From the NCBI RefSeq assembly GCF_049615385.1, contig NZ_JBMZFL010000001.1: a stretch of DNA of 64,000 bases. One strand, given 5' to 3'. Below, one piece after another: positions 34,545-44,142 of this stretch; within the stretch, counting starts at the first letter, position 1; each line of letters begins with the position of its first letter. The DNA is from Aequoribacter sp049615385 (GTDB lineage: Bacteria > Pseudomonadota > Gammaproteobacteria > Pseudomonadales > Halieaceae). A program made the position numbers and the translations under genes. The notes beneath the pieces were generated by a model. The model worked only from the letters and a program-made list of their open reading frames with translations. It was not told the DNA's origin and made no database searches.

Positions 34545-37307
34545 TTATTTCAAGGCCTTAACGCTTTCGAGTTGCTCTAGCATCTTGCCAAGTTCAGTTT
34601 GATAGGCACTGAGCTTCTCTTTTTCTTTGGCAACCACTTCCGCAGGCGCTTTGTCTGCGAAATTTGGATTTCCGAGTTTGCCCTCGATTCGAGCGATCTC
34701 TTTGGTTAACTGTTCAATTCGTTTGCTAATGCGCGCGACTTCTTGTTCGACATCGATGAGTCCCGCCAGTGGTATGCAAAGCTCGATATCGCCGGCGATC
34801 AGTGATGCACTTGCTGGAATATCAGACTTTGACTCGGCCCACGAAATGCTGTCCAATTTGGCGAGTTTGATCAGCAAACTTTCGTTAGCTCGAGCCGCCT
34901 GAACGGCGCTGGGTTGCTCGCTGAACAGCACTGCGGGGAGTGCTTGCCCTGGGCTCAAATTCATGTCGCTTCGTAGGGTTCGAGTGGCGCCGATAAGTGC
35001 CTGGACACACTCAATAGACTCGTTGACAGCGGGCGTCGCGGCGTCAAAGTCAGCGATTTGCGGATACGAAGCGAGCATGATTGAAGCTTTGTGTTCTCCG
35101 AGCAAGGGCGCCGCGCGTTGCCAGATTTCTTCGGTAATGAACGGCATAAAGGGGTGGAGCATGCGCAGTGCTGCCTCTAACACCGATACTAGGGTGTGAT
35201 GGGTACCTCGTTTGCGCTCGTCCGATGCATTGTCGTCCCACAATACAGGTTTGCTGAATTCGAGGAACCAATCGCAGTAATCATTCCAGAAAAACTCGTA
35301 CAAGCTTTGAGAGGCGTGATCAAAGCGGTAGTGTGCCATTGAGTTCTCAACCTGTTTCAAGGTTTGATGCAAACGCCCTTGGATCCAACGCTCCGCATCA
35401 CCGACTTCCCTGATGCCGTTTAGATCGACGTTCTCGCATTGTGTCATGACATAGCGCGAAGCATTCCAAATTTTGTTGCAGAAATTTCGATAGCCCTCGA
35501 TGCGGCCCAGATCGAAACGGATATCTCGTCCGGTGGACGCTAGCGAGTAAAAGGTATAGCGCAGCGCGTCGGTACCGTAAGAGGGGATACCGTCTGGGAA
35601 ATGTTTGCGCGTCGCTTTTTCAATGGCCTTTGCTTTTTGCGGCTGCATCATGCCCGCTGTGCGCTTCGACACAAGCGATTCCAGATCGATGCCATCGATG
35701 AGATCGATAGGGTCCAGCACATTCCCCTTAGATTTCGACATTTTTTGCCCTTCGGCATCGCGGACCAGGCCGTGTACGTAGACGGTTTTGAAGGGTACCT
35801 CACGTTTAAAATGCAGTGTCATCATGATCATGCGGGCGACCCAGAAGAAAATGATATCAAAGCCCGTTACCAGCACAGATGTCGGGTGATAGCGCTGCAG
35901 TTCGGGAGTGTCTGATGGCCATCCAAGCGTTGAAAATGTCCACAAGGCGGAGCTAAACCACGTATCCAATACATCGTCGTCTTGACGCAAAACGACAGAG
36001 TCACCGAGTTGATGTTGGGCTCGTACAGCTGCTTCGGTGTCGCCAACATAGACCTTACCGGCTTGGTCGTACCACGCAGGAATGCGGTGCCCCCACCAGA
36101 GTTGGCGACTGATGCACCAATCTTGAATGTCACGCATCCATGCAAAATAGGTGTTTTCCCATTGCTTCGGTACGAACTCAATGTCGCCGTTTTCTACGGC
36201 CGCTATTGCGGGGATCGCGAGTTTTTTGGCATCGACATACCACTGATCCGTCAGATAGGGCTCGATGACAACGCCCGAGCGATCGCCGCGCGGTACTTTT
36301 AGGGTGTGTGGTTCTATTTTTTCTACCAGGCCCAGAGCCTCAAGATCCGCAACGACGCGCGCTCTGGCGTCAAAGCGATCAAGTCCCTGGTAGCAATCGG
36401 GTGCCGAGTTGTTTATGGCCGCGTTATCGGTAAAGACATTGATGATGGGAAGGTTGTGGCGTTTACCTACTTCATAGTCGTTGAAGTCATGCGCTGGCGT
36501 AATTTTTACGCAACCCGTTCCAAACTCTTGATCAACGTAGTCGTCAGCAATAATTGGAATGCTGCGGTCGCACAAGGGTAAGTCGATTGTTTGACCCACG
36601 AGGTGACGATAGCGCTCATCGTTGGGGTTCACGGCTACGGCTGTATCGCCAAGCATGGTTTCTGGTCGTGTCGTTGCAACCACCAAGAAGTCGTTGGTGC
36701 CGCTAATTGGATAGCGAAAATGCCACAAAGAGCCTTGCTCTTCCTCGTTCAATACCTCGAGATCTGAGACCGCGGTATGCAGCTTTGGATCCCAGTTAAC
36801 AAGGCGTTGCCCGCGGTATATAAGACCCTCGTTGTATAAATCGATAAAGACCTTTTGAACGGCATCCGAAAGCCCGGGATCCATAGTGAATCGCTCTCGA
36901 GACCAATCGAGCGAGGCTCCGAGACGTCGCAGCTGTGACGTGATTGTTCCGCCTGACTGCGCTTTCCACTCCCACACTTTGTCGACAAATGCATCGCGGC
37001 CGATGTCATGACGTTTGATACCTTGCGCCTCGAGCTGTCGTTCTACGACCATCTGGGTAGCGATACCGGCATGATCGGTTCCCGGTTGCCATAATGTGTC
37101 GCAGCCCTGCATTCGGTGGTAACGAATCAAAGCGTCCATGATGGTATCTTGAAACCCGTGTCCCATATGCAGACTACCCGTCACGTTTGGCGGCGGAATC
37201 ATGATGCTGTAAGGGGTGCCCTCACCACTTGGCGCAAAGTACCCTTGGCTCTCCCATTCTTGGTACCATCTGTGTTCAATAGCGTCGGGTTGAAACGTTT
37301 TTTCCAT
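34545..37307 (-). CDS. valS: Valyl-tRNA synthetase
   Basis: The 920-residue class Ia synthetase begins MEKTFQPDAIEHRWYQEWES, with the HIGH-type motif PPNVTGSLHMGHG (about 38-50), the editing-domain segment ATTRPETMLGDTAVAVNP, KMSKS in GQKMSKSKGNVLDP and the C-terminal coiled coil ending EQLESVKALK. It charges tRNA-Val with valine in the cytoplasm and edits threonine. It lies in the conserved order pepA-holC-valS on the minus strand, 32 nt after holC. Confidence 0.98.
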   Translation of the reverse strand: MEKTFQPDAIEHRWYQEWESQGYFAPSGEGTPYSIMIPPPNVTGSLHMGHGFQDTIMDALIRYHRMQGCDTLWQPGTDHAGIATQMVVERQLEAQGIKRHDIGRDAFVDKVWEWKAQSGGTITSQLRRLGASLDWSRERFTMDPGLSDAVQKVFIDLYNEGLIYRGQRLVNWDPKLHTAVSDLEVLNEEEQGSLWHFRYPISGTNDFLVVATTRPETMLGDTAVAVNPNDERYRHLVGQTIDLPLCDRSIPIIADDYVDQEFGTGCVKITPAHDFNDYEVGKRHNLPIINVFTDNAAINNSAPDCYQGLDRFDARARVVADLEALGLVEKIEPHTLKVPRGDRSGVVIEPYLTDQWYVDAKKLAIPAIAAVENGDIEFVPKQWENTYFAWMRDIQDWCISRQLWWGHRIPAWYDQAGKVYVGDTEAAVRAQHQLGDSVVLRQDDDVLDTWFSSALWTFSTLGWPSDTPELQRYHPTSVLVTGFDIIFFWVARMIMMTLHFKREVPFKTVYVHGLVRDAEGQKMSKSKGNVLDPIDLIDGIDLESLVSKRTAGMMQPQKAKAIEKATRKHFPDGIPSYGTDALRYTFYSLASTGRDIRFDLGRIEGYRNFCNKIWNASRYVMTQCENVDLNGIREVGDAERWIQGRLHQTLKQVENSMAHYRFDHASQSLYEFFWNDYCDWFLEFSKPVLWDDNASDERKRGTHHTLVSVLEAALRMLHPFMPFITEEIWQRAAPLLGEHKASIMLASYPQIADFDAATPAVNESIECVQALIGATRTLRSDMNLSPGQALPAVLFSEQPSAVQAARANESLLIKLAKLDSISWAESKSDIPASASLIAGDIELCIPLAGLIDVEQEVARISKRIEQLTKEIARIEGKLGNPNFADKAPAEVVAKEKEKLSAYQTELGKMLEQLESVKALK

Positions 37308-37339
37308 TTGCTTTGGGGCCTTAGCGTAAAAAGGGCGAA

Positions 37340-37777
37340 TTATACGTGATTTGCAAGCGCTACGTCGTGTTTTTCTAGCGTAAAGCCACGGTGTTTGTAC
37401 CAGCGCCAGGCATCCCGCATAGCCTCTAAATGGTGCGCTTGTTGCGTTACAATTTCGACGATACGTTGGAAGCGAGAGGCAAAGTTGTCTGTGGTCATAG
37501 ACAGATTAATCAGGCAGTCATGGTGCTCCGGTGTCGGGTTGGAATGCCCAATGACGATCGCGGAAGTGGCCCTTTCATGACAGAGGCTGACCGGCAAGAA
37601 CGCATCGTGACGAAACGACCAAAAAACATCGTAGAGTTCTTGCGCGTGAGATTCATCGCGAGCCAGGACAAAAATACGATGCCCGCGATTCAGTGCTTTC
37701 TCAGCCAGCACCGCGGCGACGCGATGACTGGCTAAGGTATCGTCCGATTGGACAACATAAAATCCTACACGCGTCAT
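37340..37777 (-). CDS. holC: DNA polymerase III chi subunit
   Basis: The 145-residue protein begins TRVGFYVVQSDD and contains the chi-family blocks LAEKALNRGHRIFVLARDE, LYDVFWSFRHDAFLPVSL and RWYKHRGFTLEKHD. Chi links the clamp loader (with psi, HolD) to single-strand-binding protein. It lies 4 nt after pepA and before valS, the usual gammaproteobacterial arrangement. Confidence 0.95.
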   Translation of the reverse strand: MTRVGFYVVQSDDTLASHRVAAVLAEKALNRGHRIFVLARDESHAQELYDVFWSFRHDAFLPVSLCHERATSAIVIGHSNPTPEHHDCLINLSMTTDNFASRFQRIVEIVTQQAHHLEAMRDAWRWYKHRGFTLEKHDVALANHV

Positions 37778-37781
37778 TGGT

Positions 37782-39257
37782 TTACGACTGACTGCTCAGG
37801 TATTTTGTGAGCAGAGCAACAGGACGTCCCGTTGCACCTTTGGGCGCTGAATTCCAAGCGCTGCCAGCGATGTCTAAGTGCGCCCATGAATAAGTTTTGG
37901 TAAATCGTGACAAAAAGCACGCCGCGGTGACACTACCCGCCGCAGGACCCCCGATGTTGCCCATGTCGGCAAATGGGCTGTCGAGCTGTGACTGGTATTC
38001 GTCCCACAAAGGCATGCGCCACGCTCTATCGCCCGTTTGCTCGCCAGCCGCGAGCAGTGCGGTGGCAAGTTCGTCGTCATTGGCGTAGAGGCCGGTTGCG
38101 TGATGTCCTAGTGCCACCACACAGGCGCCGGTTAGCGTCGCGATATCGACGACGGAGGAGGGGCTAAACCGTTCGGCGTAGGTCAGTGCATCGCACAATA
38201 CAAGTCTACCCTCGGCGTCGGTGTTTAAGATTTCTATCGTTAGTCCTGCCATGCTGGTGACTACATCCCCTGGTTTCGTCGCGCTGCCGCTGGGCATGTT
38301 CTCTGCGGCGGCGACGATGCCCACGACGTTGACCTTAGCCTCGAGCATCGCCAGCGCTTGCAGGGTGCCGAAAACACTCGCTGCACCACCCATATCGAAC
38401 TTCATTTCATCCATCTTCGCGCCCGGTTTAAGTGAAATGCCACCGGTATCGAAGGTAATGCCTTTGCCCACTAAGCAGTGCTGTGTATCGCTTGTGCTGT
38501 CGCCTTGGTAGCGCATGATGATCAGTTTGGCTTCCTGATCAGAGCCGGCAGAAACGGACAGCAGAGAATTCATGCCCAATTCGCGCATTTCAGCTTCACC
38601 TAGCGACTGGGCCGAAATAGATGCAAAGGTGTTTGCCAGCTCTGTGGCTTGGTCGGCCAAGTACGTTGGCGTACAAATATTGCCCGGCAGGTTTGCAAGC
38701 TCGCGCGCGTAGTTAATACCCTGACCGATGGCCTGCCCCGACATTAGAGCCGCTTTTGCAGAGGATGCCTCGTTCTTGTTGGCCACAAGCAGCGTCACTT
38801 TCTTGATGGTGCTATTTGCTTTGGGCTTGCTCAGCGTGCGCGTGTAGCTGTAATTTGCCGTTGTGATTTCTTGGCCTACAATTTGGGCGATGTCACACTC
38901 GGGATCAACATCGGCTGCGCTGAAATCGATGACCATATCCTTAGCTTGCGTTTTCGATGCGTTACCCCACAGGGAGGCGATGGCTTGTCGAGCTTTTGGT
39001 GCCGGCACCGGGCCTTCGCCCAATCCCAGAAGCAGTAATCTTGGCAACGCATCGTTAGGCGACAACGACACAATTTGTTTGGCATCGCCGTTGAAGTCTT
39101 TGTTTTTGATCACCCTCGTCAGAGCCCCGTCAAGCGCGCTGTCGAGGTTCGATAAGGCTGCGGGAAGCGATTTCGCTTTACTCATGGCGACTACTAAGCA
39201 GGTTGTCTTTTGAGTCTCGGGTGCCCCGGATTTGGCGGCAAATAGGATATCCGACAT
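37782..39257 (-). CDS. pepA: Leucyl aminopeptidase PepA
   Basis: The 491-residue M17 metallopeptidase has the zinc/manganese site in VGKGITFDTGGISLKPG and MKFDMGGAA, plus the signature NTDAEGRLVLCDAL. It removes N-terminal residues from peptides in the cytoplasm. The E. coli homologue also binds DNA in Xer recombination and carAB control. It leads the pepA-holC-valS operon and is divergent from lptF with an 85-nt gap holding a palindrome. Confidence 0.97.
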   Translation of the reverse strand: MSDILFAAKSGAPETQKTTCLVVAMSKAKSLPAALSNLDSALDGALTRVIKNKDFNGDAKQIVSLSPNDALPRLLLLGLGEGPVPAPKARQAIASLWGNASKTQAKDMVIDFSAADVDPECDIAQIVGQEITTANYSYTRTLSKPKANSTIKKVTLLVANKNEASSAKAALMSGQAIGQGINYARELANLPGNICTPTYLADQATELANTFASISAQSLGEAEMRELGMNSLLSVSAGSDQEAKLIIMRYQGDSTSDTQHCLVGKGITFDTGGISLKPGAKMDEMKFDMGGAASVFGTLQALAMLEAKVNVVGIVAAAENMPSGSATKPGDVVTSMAGLTIEILNTDAEGRLVLCDALTYAERFSPSSVVDIATLTGACVVALGHHATGLYANDDELATALLAAGEQTGDRAWRMPLWDEYQSQLDSPFADMGNIGGPAAGSVTAACFLSRFTKTYSWAHLDIAGSAWNSAPKGATGRPVALLTKYLSSQS

Positions 39258-39282
39258 AAAAATTCCTCTGAAGTCGTTTAGG

Positions 39283-39298
39283 CCATAGTGTACTATGG
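39283..39298. promoter_or_regulatory. Palindrome between pepA and lptF
   Basis: CCATAGT-GT-ACTATGG is a perfect 16-bp palindrome in the 85-nt divergent gap, 26 nt before the pepA start and followed by CGTTTTTTG. It could be an operator shared by both genes. I recognise no regulator for it. Confidence 0.35.
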
Positions 39299-39342
39299 AG
39301 ACGTTTTTTGTGAGCCACTAGTATAGGGGGCAAAGCGACAAG

Positions 39343-40461
39343 GTGCTAATAGTTCGATATCTAACCCGCGATATTTTGGTGAATACAGGTGCCGTTTCTC
39401 TGGTCGTTTTCCTGGTCGTATTCAGTAGCCAATTTGTGCGTCGCTTAGCGGATGTGGCCGAGGGCGATTTGGCCGCCGGGTTTTTGGCATCGATCATGTT
39501 TTTTTCCATCCCCAGTTATTTGGAGCTGATCTTACCGCTAGGTTTTTTTGTGGGCTTGATGTTAGCCCTTGGTCGTCTCTACACCGACAGTGAAATGGTC
39601 GTTCTGAGCGCTAGTGGTATCGGACCTTGGCATCTGTTGCGGTGGGTCTTAGTGTCGGGCGCGGCGGTGGGTATACTCAGTGCAGGGCTGTCTTTAGGCT
39701 TGACCCCATGGACGAAAACCAAGGTCTTAAACTTAGTCACCGAGGCATCGAACGAGAAAGGCCTGACGGCTTTTGTGCCCGGCCGGTTCCAGCGTCGTAG
39801 CGGTGGGTTCGATACGTTTTACGCCGAGTCTGTCGAGTCTGATCAACAAGGTCTTAAGGGCTTGTTCGTCGCAGAACAGGGAATGTCGAGTGCCGGAGAG
39901 CCCCTCGTTACGATCACCTACGCCGAGCGCGGTCGCGTGGTTAGTTCGCAAGAACACGGAGGGCGTTACTTAGAGTTGTTGAATGGACGACGGTATCAAG
40001 GGCAACCTGGCCAACTCGAATATCGGGTAACGGAATTTGAAGTGTTAGGCGAGCGCTTACCCGATGCCGACTCTGCGGGCAGTGCGTTCGGCGACGACTT
40101 GTACGATGCGCTCTCCACACAAATGCTGTTGTTCGAGAACAATTCAGCAAGCACAGCCACGTTGCACTGGCGGCTGTCACTGGTTTTAATGCCGTTTAAT
40201 TTGGCGTTTCTTGCCTTGGGGCTCGCGCGCACCGATCGACGACGAGGGCGCTATACCATGCTGTTGCCCGCAATTGTGCTGTATCTCGTTTATCTGGTGG
40301 GCTTGGCGAGCCTGCGCGGCGCGGCCGCTGAGGGCGCGTCTGTGGGCAGTCTTTGGGGTTTGCATGCGGTGATCGCTGGGATCGGCTGTGTTGTGCTACT
40401 TTGGCCCCAATGGCGCCTGAAGTTCGCGGGATCACAGAGAGGCATACATGCGGCTGCTTGA
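39343..40461 (+). CDS. lptF: LPS export permease LptF
   Basis: The 372-residue inner-membrane protein starts at GTG 39343 (LIVRYLTRDILVNTG...), the only in-frame start that gives the family's N-terminus. It has three N-terminal helices, a periplasmic beta-jellyroll (about 130-260) and three C-terminal helices, typical of YjgP/YjgQ. With LptG and LptB it extracts lipopolysaccharide from the inner membrane and passes it to LptC/LptA. The lptG ATG lies inside its end (14-nt overlap). The divergent pepA position is widely conserved. Confidence 0.95.
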   Translation: MLIVRYLTRDILVNTGAVSLVVFLVVFSSQFVRRLADVAEGDLAAGFLASIMFFSIPSYLELILPLGFFVGLMLALGRLYTDSEMVVLSASGIGPWHLLRWVLVSGAAVGILSAGLSLGLTPWTKTKVLNLVTEASNEKGLTAFVPGRFQRRSGGFDTFYAESVESDQQGLKGLFVAEQGMSSAGEPLVTITYAERGRVVSSQEHGGRYLELLNGRRYQGQPGQLEYRVTEFEVLGERLPDADSAGSAFGDDLYDALSTQMLLFENNSASTATLHWRLSLVLMPFNLAFLALGLARTDRRRGRYTMLLPAIVLYLVYLVGLASLRGAAAEGASVGSLWGLHAVIAGIGCVVLLWPQWRLKFAGSQRGIHAAA

Positions 40462-41509
40462 TCGCTATGTGGGCATGCAGGTGATTTATGCCACCTGTCT
40501 TGTTCTACTCGTGTTGGTTGGCCTAGATGCGTTGTCTGCTTTAATCGACGAGCTTCAGGATTTAAAGGCGAACTATACGTTCTCGAAGGCGTTACTCTAC
40601 GTAGGAGCATCGGTGCCTGCGCGTATCGTAGAGCTTGCGCCCATTGGCATCCTGATCGGCGTGTTGGTCGCTCTGGGGCAGTTGGCTTCAACGAGTGAGC
40701 TTGTGGTTATTCGAGGCGCGGGTTTGTCGTCTTGGCATTTGCTCAGAATCTTAATGAAGCCCGTTTTAGTGTTTGCTGGCCTGATGCTGATCATGGGCGA
40801 GTTTGTGGTGCCCAAAAGCGAGCAGTTTGGCGAGGCGGAGCGAGCGTTGGCTCTGAGCAACAAGGGCTCGATAACCGGGCGCTACGGCATGTGGAATCGT
40901 GAGGGCCGCCACTTTATTCACTTCAACGCGGTGCAAGCCGGCGGGGTGATTTACGGCGTAACGTTATTTACCTTCGATGACAACTGGCGGCTGCATGAGT
41001 CGATGAGTGCGAATCGTGCCACATTTCAACGGGCAGGTTGGCTGCTGGAAAATGTGCAGCGGACTCAAGTAAACTCATGGGGTTCACAAACCAGCGAGCA
41101 TACTACCTTGCTGTGGGAAACAGACTTAACCCCTGACTTGCTGGCCATGGAGTCACTCAGCCCCGAGCGGTTGAGCATTAACGGTTTGTTTCAGTACAGC
41201 CAGTACCTTAAGCAGCAGGGGCTCGAATCGGCCGATTACGAAGTCGCGGCGTGGCGCAAGCTTACCCAACCGCTTGCAATTTTTGTGTTGGTGCTGGTCG
41301 CTATGGGGTTTATTTTTGGTCCTCTACGAGATGGTACACTCGGACTCAGAGTGTTTATTGGCACCTTAGTGGGATTGGTTTTTAAGATCAGTCAAGATGT
41401 CGTGGCTTCAGTGACGATCGTTTACGGCATCTCACCCGCGCTGGCCGTCACCTTGCCATTGTTGGTCGGCCTATTGTTGGCAGCTTGGTTGTTGTATCGA
41501 GCGCCCTGA
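40448..41509 (+). CDS. lptG: LPS export permease LptG
   Basis: The 353-residue protein begins MRLLDRYVGMQVIYATCLVL and shows the same three-helix, periplasmic jellyroll, three-helix plan as LptF, with ELAPIGILIGVLVALGQLAS and the C-terminal FVLVLVAMGFIFGPLR. It pairs with LptF in the LptB2FG transporter. Overlap with lptF indicates translational coupling. It converges on the RDD gene at 41511. Confidence 0.96.
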   Translation: MRLLDRYVGMQVIYATCLVLLVLVGLDALSALIDELQDLKANYTFSKALLYVGASVPARIVELAPIGILIGVLVALGQLASTSELVVIRGAGLSSWHLLRILMKPVLVFAGLMLIMGEFVVPKSEQFGEAERALALSNKGSITGRYGMWNREGRHFIHFNAVQAGGVIYGVTLFTFDDNWRLHESMSANRATFQRAGWLLENVQRTQVNSWGSQTSEHTTLLWETDLTPDLLAMESLSPERLSINGLFQYSQYLKQQGLESADYEVAAWRKLTQPLAIFVLVLVAMGFIFGPLRDGTLGLRVFIGTLVGLVFKISQDVVASVTIVYGISPALAVTLPLLVGLLLAAWLLYRAP

Positions 41510-41510
41510 T

Positions 41511-41960
41511 TTAGTGAGCCTTTGCGACAGTGGCGAGCCGCGTGCCGGACAGCCGATCGTGAAGATAACAACGATCACGGTCGATAAAACGCCAGGCTAG
41601 ACCCAGCCCGAGCGCACCATAAGACACTGTGGCCGCCATTAAACGCAGTAAAATTTGGGTGTTCGAGACGGGTAATCCCGAGGCATTCACGAGTTTCACT
41701 CGCCAGGCTTGCATACCCAATGTCTGTCCGCCGCGCCGCCAAAAAATAAAGTAAAAAATAGCCACGCTGAGCACCGCAGTTAATTGCACCACACCAGGAG
41801 GTAGTGCGACGACTTCGGTGGTGTTATCCACCGGAATTATCTGCACGTAAAGCCCCATAACGAGGGCTGTTGACGCCATAATGATGGGGATGACGAGAAA
41901 GGTGTCGTACACCAAAGCTAAGAGGTGACGATGAAATGGCGGCGCAATAGGGGCAGACAT
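41511..41960 (-). CDS. RDD-family membrane protein
   Basis: The 149-residue protein has an N-terminal RDD-like segment (HLLALVYDTFLVIPI), a second helix pair around FYFIFWRRGGQTLGMQAW and a C-terminal LGLGWRF/RDRCYLHD-like region, all characteristic of the RDD family. Its function is unknown; some members act in sodium or ectoine-related transport. It lies between lptG and a two-component system. Confidence 0.85.
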   Translation of the reverse strand: MSAPIAPPFHRHLLALVYDTFLVIPIIMASTALVMGLYVQIIPVDNTTEVVALPPGVVQLTAVLSVAIFYFIFWRRGGQTLGMQAWRVKLVNASGLPVSNTQILLRLMAATVSYGALGLGLAWRFIDRDRCYLHDRLSGTRLATVAKAH

Positions 41961-42047
41961 AAATGGAAGTTTCCTAGTATCATGAAACGAGTCAGAGCTA
42001 GTATACGATAGTCGTGCGGTAGGCGCAGTGATTGGATGGTAGATGTC

Positions 42048-42728
42048 ATGAGAGTATTACTAATAGAAGATGATTCGTCAGTGGCTGATTTCGTCGCCAG
42101 TGAGCTGGCACTGAAGGGGCATAATTGCGAGTGTGCATCGACGGGTACGGAGGGGCTTTTGGCAGCCAACTCGGCACGCTGGGATGCTCTGATTGTTGAT
42201 CGAATGCTACCAAAGCTTGACGGTTTGAGTGTGATTAAGAGCTTGCGAGATAAAGGCGATTTGACGCCGGTGCTTATTTTAAGCGCTCTGGGGGAAGTCG
42301 ATGATCGTGTTAAAGGTTTACAAATAGGGGCTGATGATTACCTCGTAAAGCCGTTTTCGTCGGAAGAACTCATGGCGCGATTGGAAGCCATACACAGACG
42401 TTTGGCGCCACTGGGTGCCGATTTTAGAACAACGCTTGAAGCCGAGGACCTGCGGCTTGATTTGATTACCCAAGAGGTGCGACGAGCGGGGCGTGTCATT
42501 GCTTTGCAACCGCGCGAATATCGTTTACTCGAATACCTGATGCGCAATGCTGGGAAAATCGTCACTCGCAGCATGCTCCTAGAAAACGTTTGGGGGTACC
42601 ATTTTGACCCGCAAACGAATGTGATTGACGTTCACATTTCCCGCTTGCGCCAGAAAATTGATCGCGACTTCGACTATCCCTTGGTGCACACCGTTAGGGG
42701 AGCAGGGTATCGCTTCGGTGATGAATAG
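42048..42728 (+). CDS. OmpR/PhoB-family response regulator
   Basis: ATG 42048 gives 226 residues starting MRVLLIEDDSSVADFV; an in-frame ATG at 42036 would add four residues and neither has a clear ribosome site. The receiver has the acidic pair EDD, the phospho-acceptor aspartate in LIVDRMLPKLDG and the lysine in DDYLVKPFS. The winged-helix DNA-binding domain includes LQPREYRLLEYLMRN and VIDVHISRLRQKID. It overlaps the histidine kinase start by 8 nt. The regulon is unknown. Confidence 0.93.
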   Translation: MRVLLIEDDSSVADFVASELALKGHNCECASTGTEGLLAANSARWDALIVDRMLPKLDGLSVIKSLRDKGDLTPVLILSALGEVDDRVKGLQIGADDYLVKPFSSEELMARLEAIHRRLAPLGADFRTTLEAEDLRLDLITQEVRRAGRVIALQPREYRLLEYLMRNAGKIVTRSMLLENVWGYHFDPQTNVIDVHISRLRQKIDRDFDYPLVHTVRGAGYRFGDE

Positions 42729-44142
42729 CGGCACTGCAAAAGCTTGGGTTCAAACATTAGGCTTACAGCTGCTATCGGGTTTTGCTGCCGCTTTGGCCTT
42801 GGGTGGGGCACTGCTCTTTGTTATTTTCGCACTGGTCTCGTATACGAATCTGTATTCCACCTTGCATTCGGATGTTCAAGGGCGTGTTCAGTTTTTGTCA
42901 GAGGTTTACCACACGCAGGGAATGGAGCGTCTTACGGAAATAGTCGGTCGGCAAGGTTTCAGTGATGACAGCGCTGATGTGCTGTATTTTCTGCAAATGA
43001 AGTCCGCCGAGACCAGTGCTCTTGCTCCCGACTTTGCCTATCGAGATGACACTCTTGGTCTCGTTCAGTTTTTACTGCAAGGGCTCTACTGGAATAACGA
43101 GACAGAACGCAGAATGTTCGCAGAGACTGAATCCCTGAACCCAGAGCTCAGGTTGACGGTAGGTCGTTTTTATCAGGATGAGTTTGATGCCATTAACTAT
43201 CTCGTTGGCAAGGTTGCGATGGTGATTGCCGTGTTTTGGTTATTCGCGATGTTAACAACGACAGTTGCGACACATCGAGCGCTGATGGGAACACATCGAA
43301 TTGGTACAGAGCTTCGAGCGATTATGCAGAAAAATTTGGAGGGGCGTTTACCGCGAGAGGCTGTCACGCCGTATCTGAAGGACTTAGTCGACGTTGGAAA
43401 TGAAATGCTGGATCACGTTGCCATGTCGCTGCAAGGGGTCCGCTCTGTATCTGACAATATTGCGCATGATTTGCGCACCCCGCTGACACGCCTGAGGAAT
43501 AAGCTGACTCAACTGAAGCCTAGGGTGCCGAAAGAATATGAATCGACGATCGACGAGTTATTGTCGGACTGTGATGACCTGTTAGCCTCTTTTAACGCAC
43601 TGCTGAGGATATCGATGCTCGAGGCGGGCAGTCAGATACGTACTGACGCTAAGCAAGTCAGTCTGCGCGTGGTGCTACAGGACGTGGTTGAAATGTACGA
43701 GCCGGTAGCACACGATACGGGAGTCTTGATTGATTTTCAGGCCGAATACGTTGAGCAAATCAACGGGGAGACCGACCTCCTGGGACAAATGTTCGCCAAT
43801 ATCATTGATAACGCTATAAAGTTTACCCCGTCAGGTGGGGTAATACGGATTCGTCTTGAGCGTTTCGGGGCAGAGCAAGTACGGGTGATTATCGCCGATA
43901 GTGGCGTGGGTATTCCAGAGGCTGAGCGCAAGCAGGTCTTTAGGCGCTTTTATCGCGGGGAACCGAGTCGTAGCGAGCATAAAGGGCACGGCTTGGGCTT
44001 GTCTTTGGTGCAGGCGATTGCCTTTTACCACCGTGCCAGTATCGAGCTAAAAGATAATGACCCGGGGTTGCGGGTACAGGTTTACTTTCCTTTGACGCTT
44101 GATGTTACTCGGTCATTGGCGCCAGATCGAGCTCAAGCATAG
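42721..44142 (+). CDS. Sensor histidine kinase
   Basis: ATG 42721 overlaps the response regulator stop and gives 473 residues. The N-terminus has a transmembrane helix (about 19-40), a periplasmic sensor of about 130 residues and a second helix near 170-190. These are followed by the HisKA box with the phospho-histidine in NIAHDLRTPLTRLRNKL and the ATPase domain with NIIDNAIKFTP, ADSGVGIP and GHGLGLSLV. It partners the upstream regulator. The sensor part is not recognisable, so the signal is unknown. Its 3' end overlaps the convergent hypothetical gene by 38 nt. Confidence 0.92.
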   Translation: MNSGTAKAWVQTLGLQLLSGFAAALALGGALLFVIFALVSYTNLYSTLHSDVQGRVQFLSEVYHTQGMERLTEIVGRQGFSDDSADVLYFLQMKSAETSALAPDFAYRDDTLGLVQFLLQGLYWNNETERRMFAETESLNPELRLTVGRFYQDEFDAINYLVGKVAMVIAVFWLFAMLTTTVATHRALMGTHRIGTELRAIMQKNLEGRLPREAVTPYLKDLVDVGNEMLDHVAMSLQGVRSVSDNIAHDLRTPLTRLRNKLTQLKPRVPKEYESTIDELLSDCDDLLASFNALLRISMLEAGSQIRTDAKQVSLRVVLQDVVEMYEPVAHDTGVLIDFQAEYVEQINGETDLLGQMFANIIDNAIKFTPSGGVIRIRLERFGAEQVRVIIADSGVGIPEAERKQVFRRFYRGEPSRSEHKGHGLGLSLVQAIAFYHRASIELKDNDPGLRVQVYFPLTLDVTRSLAPDRAQA

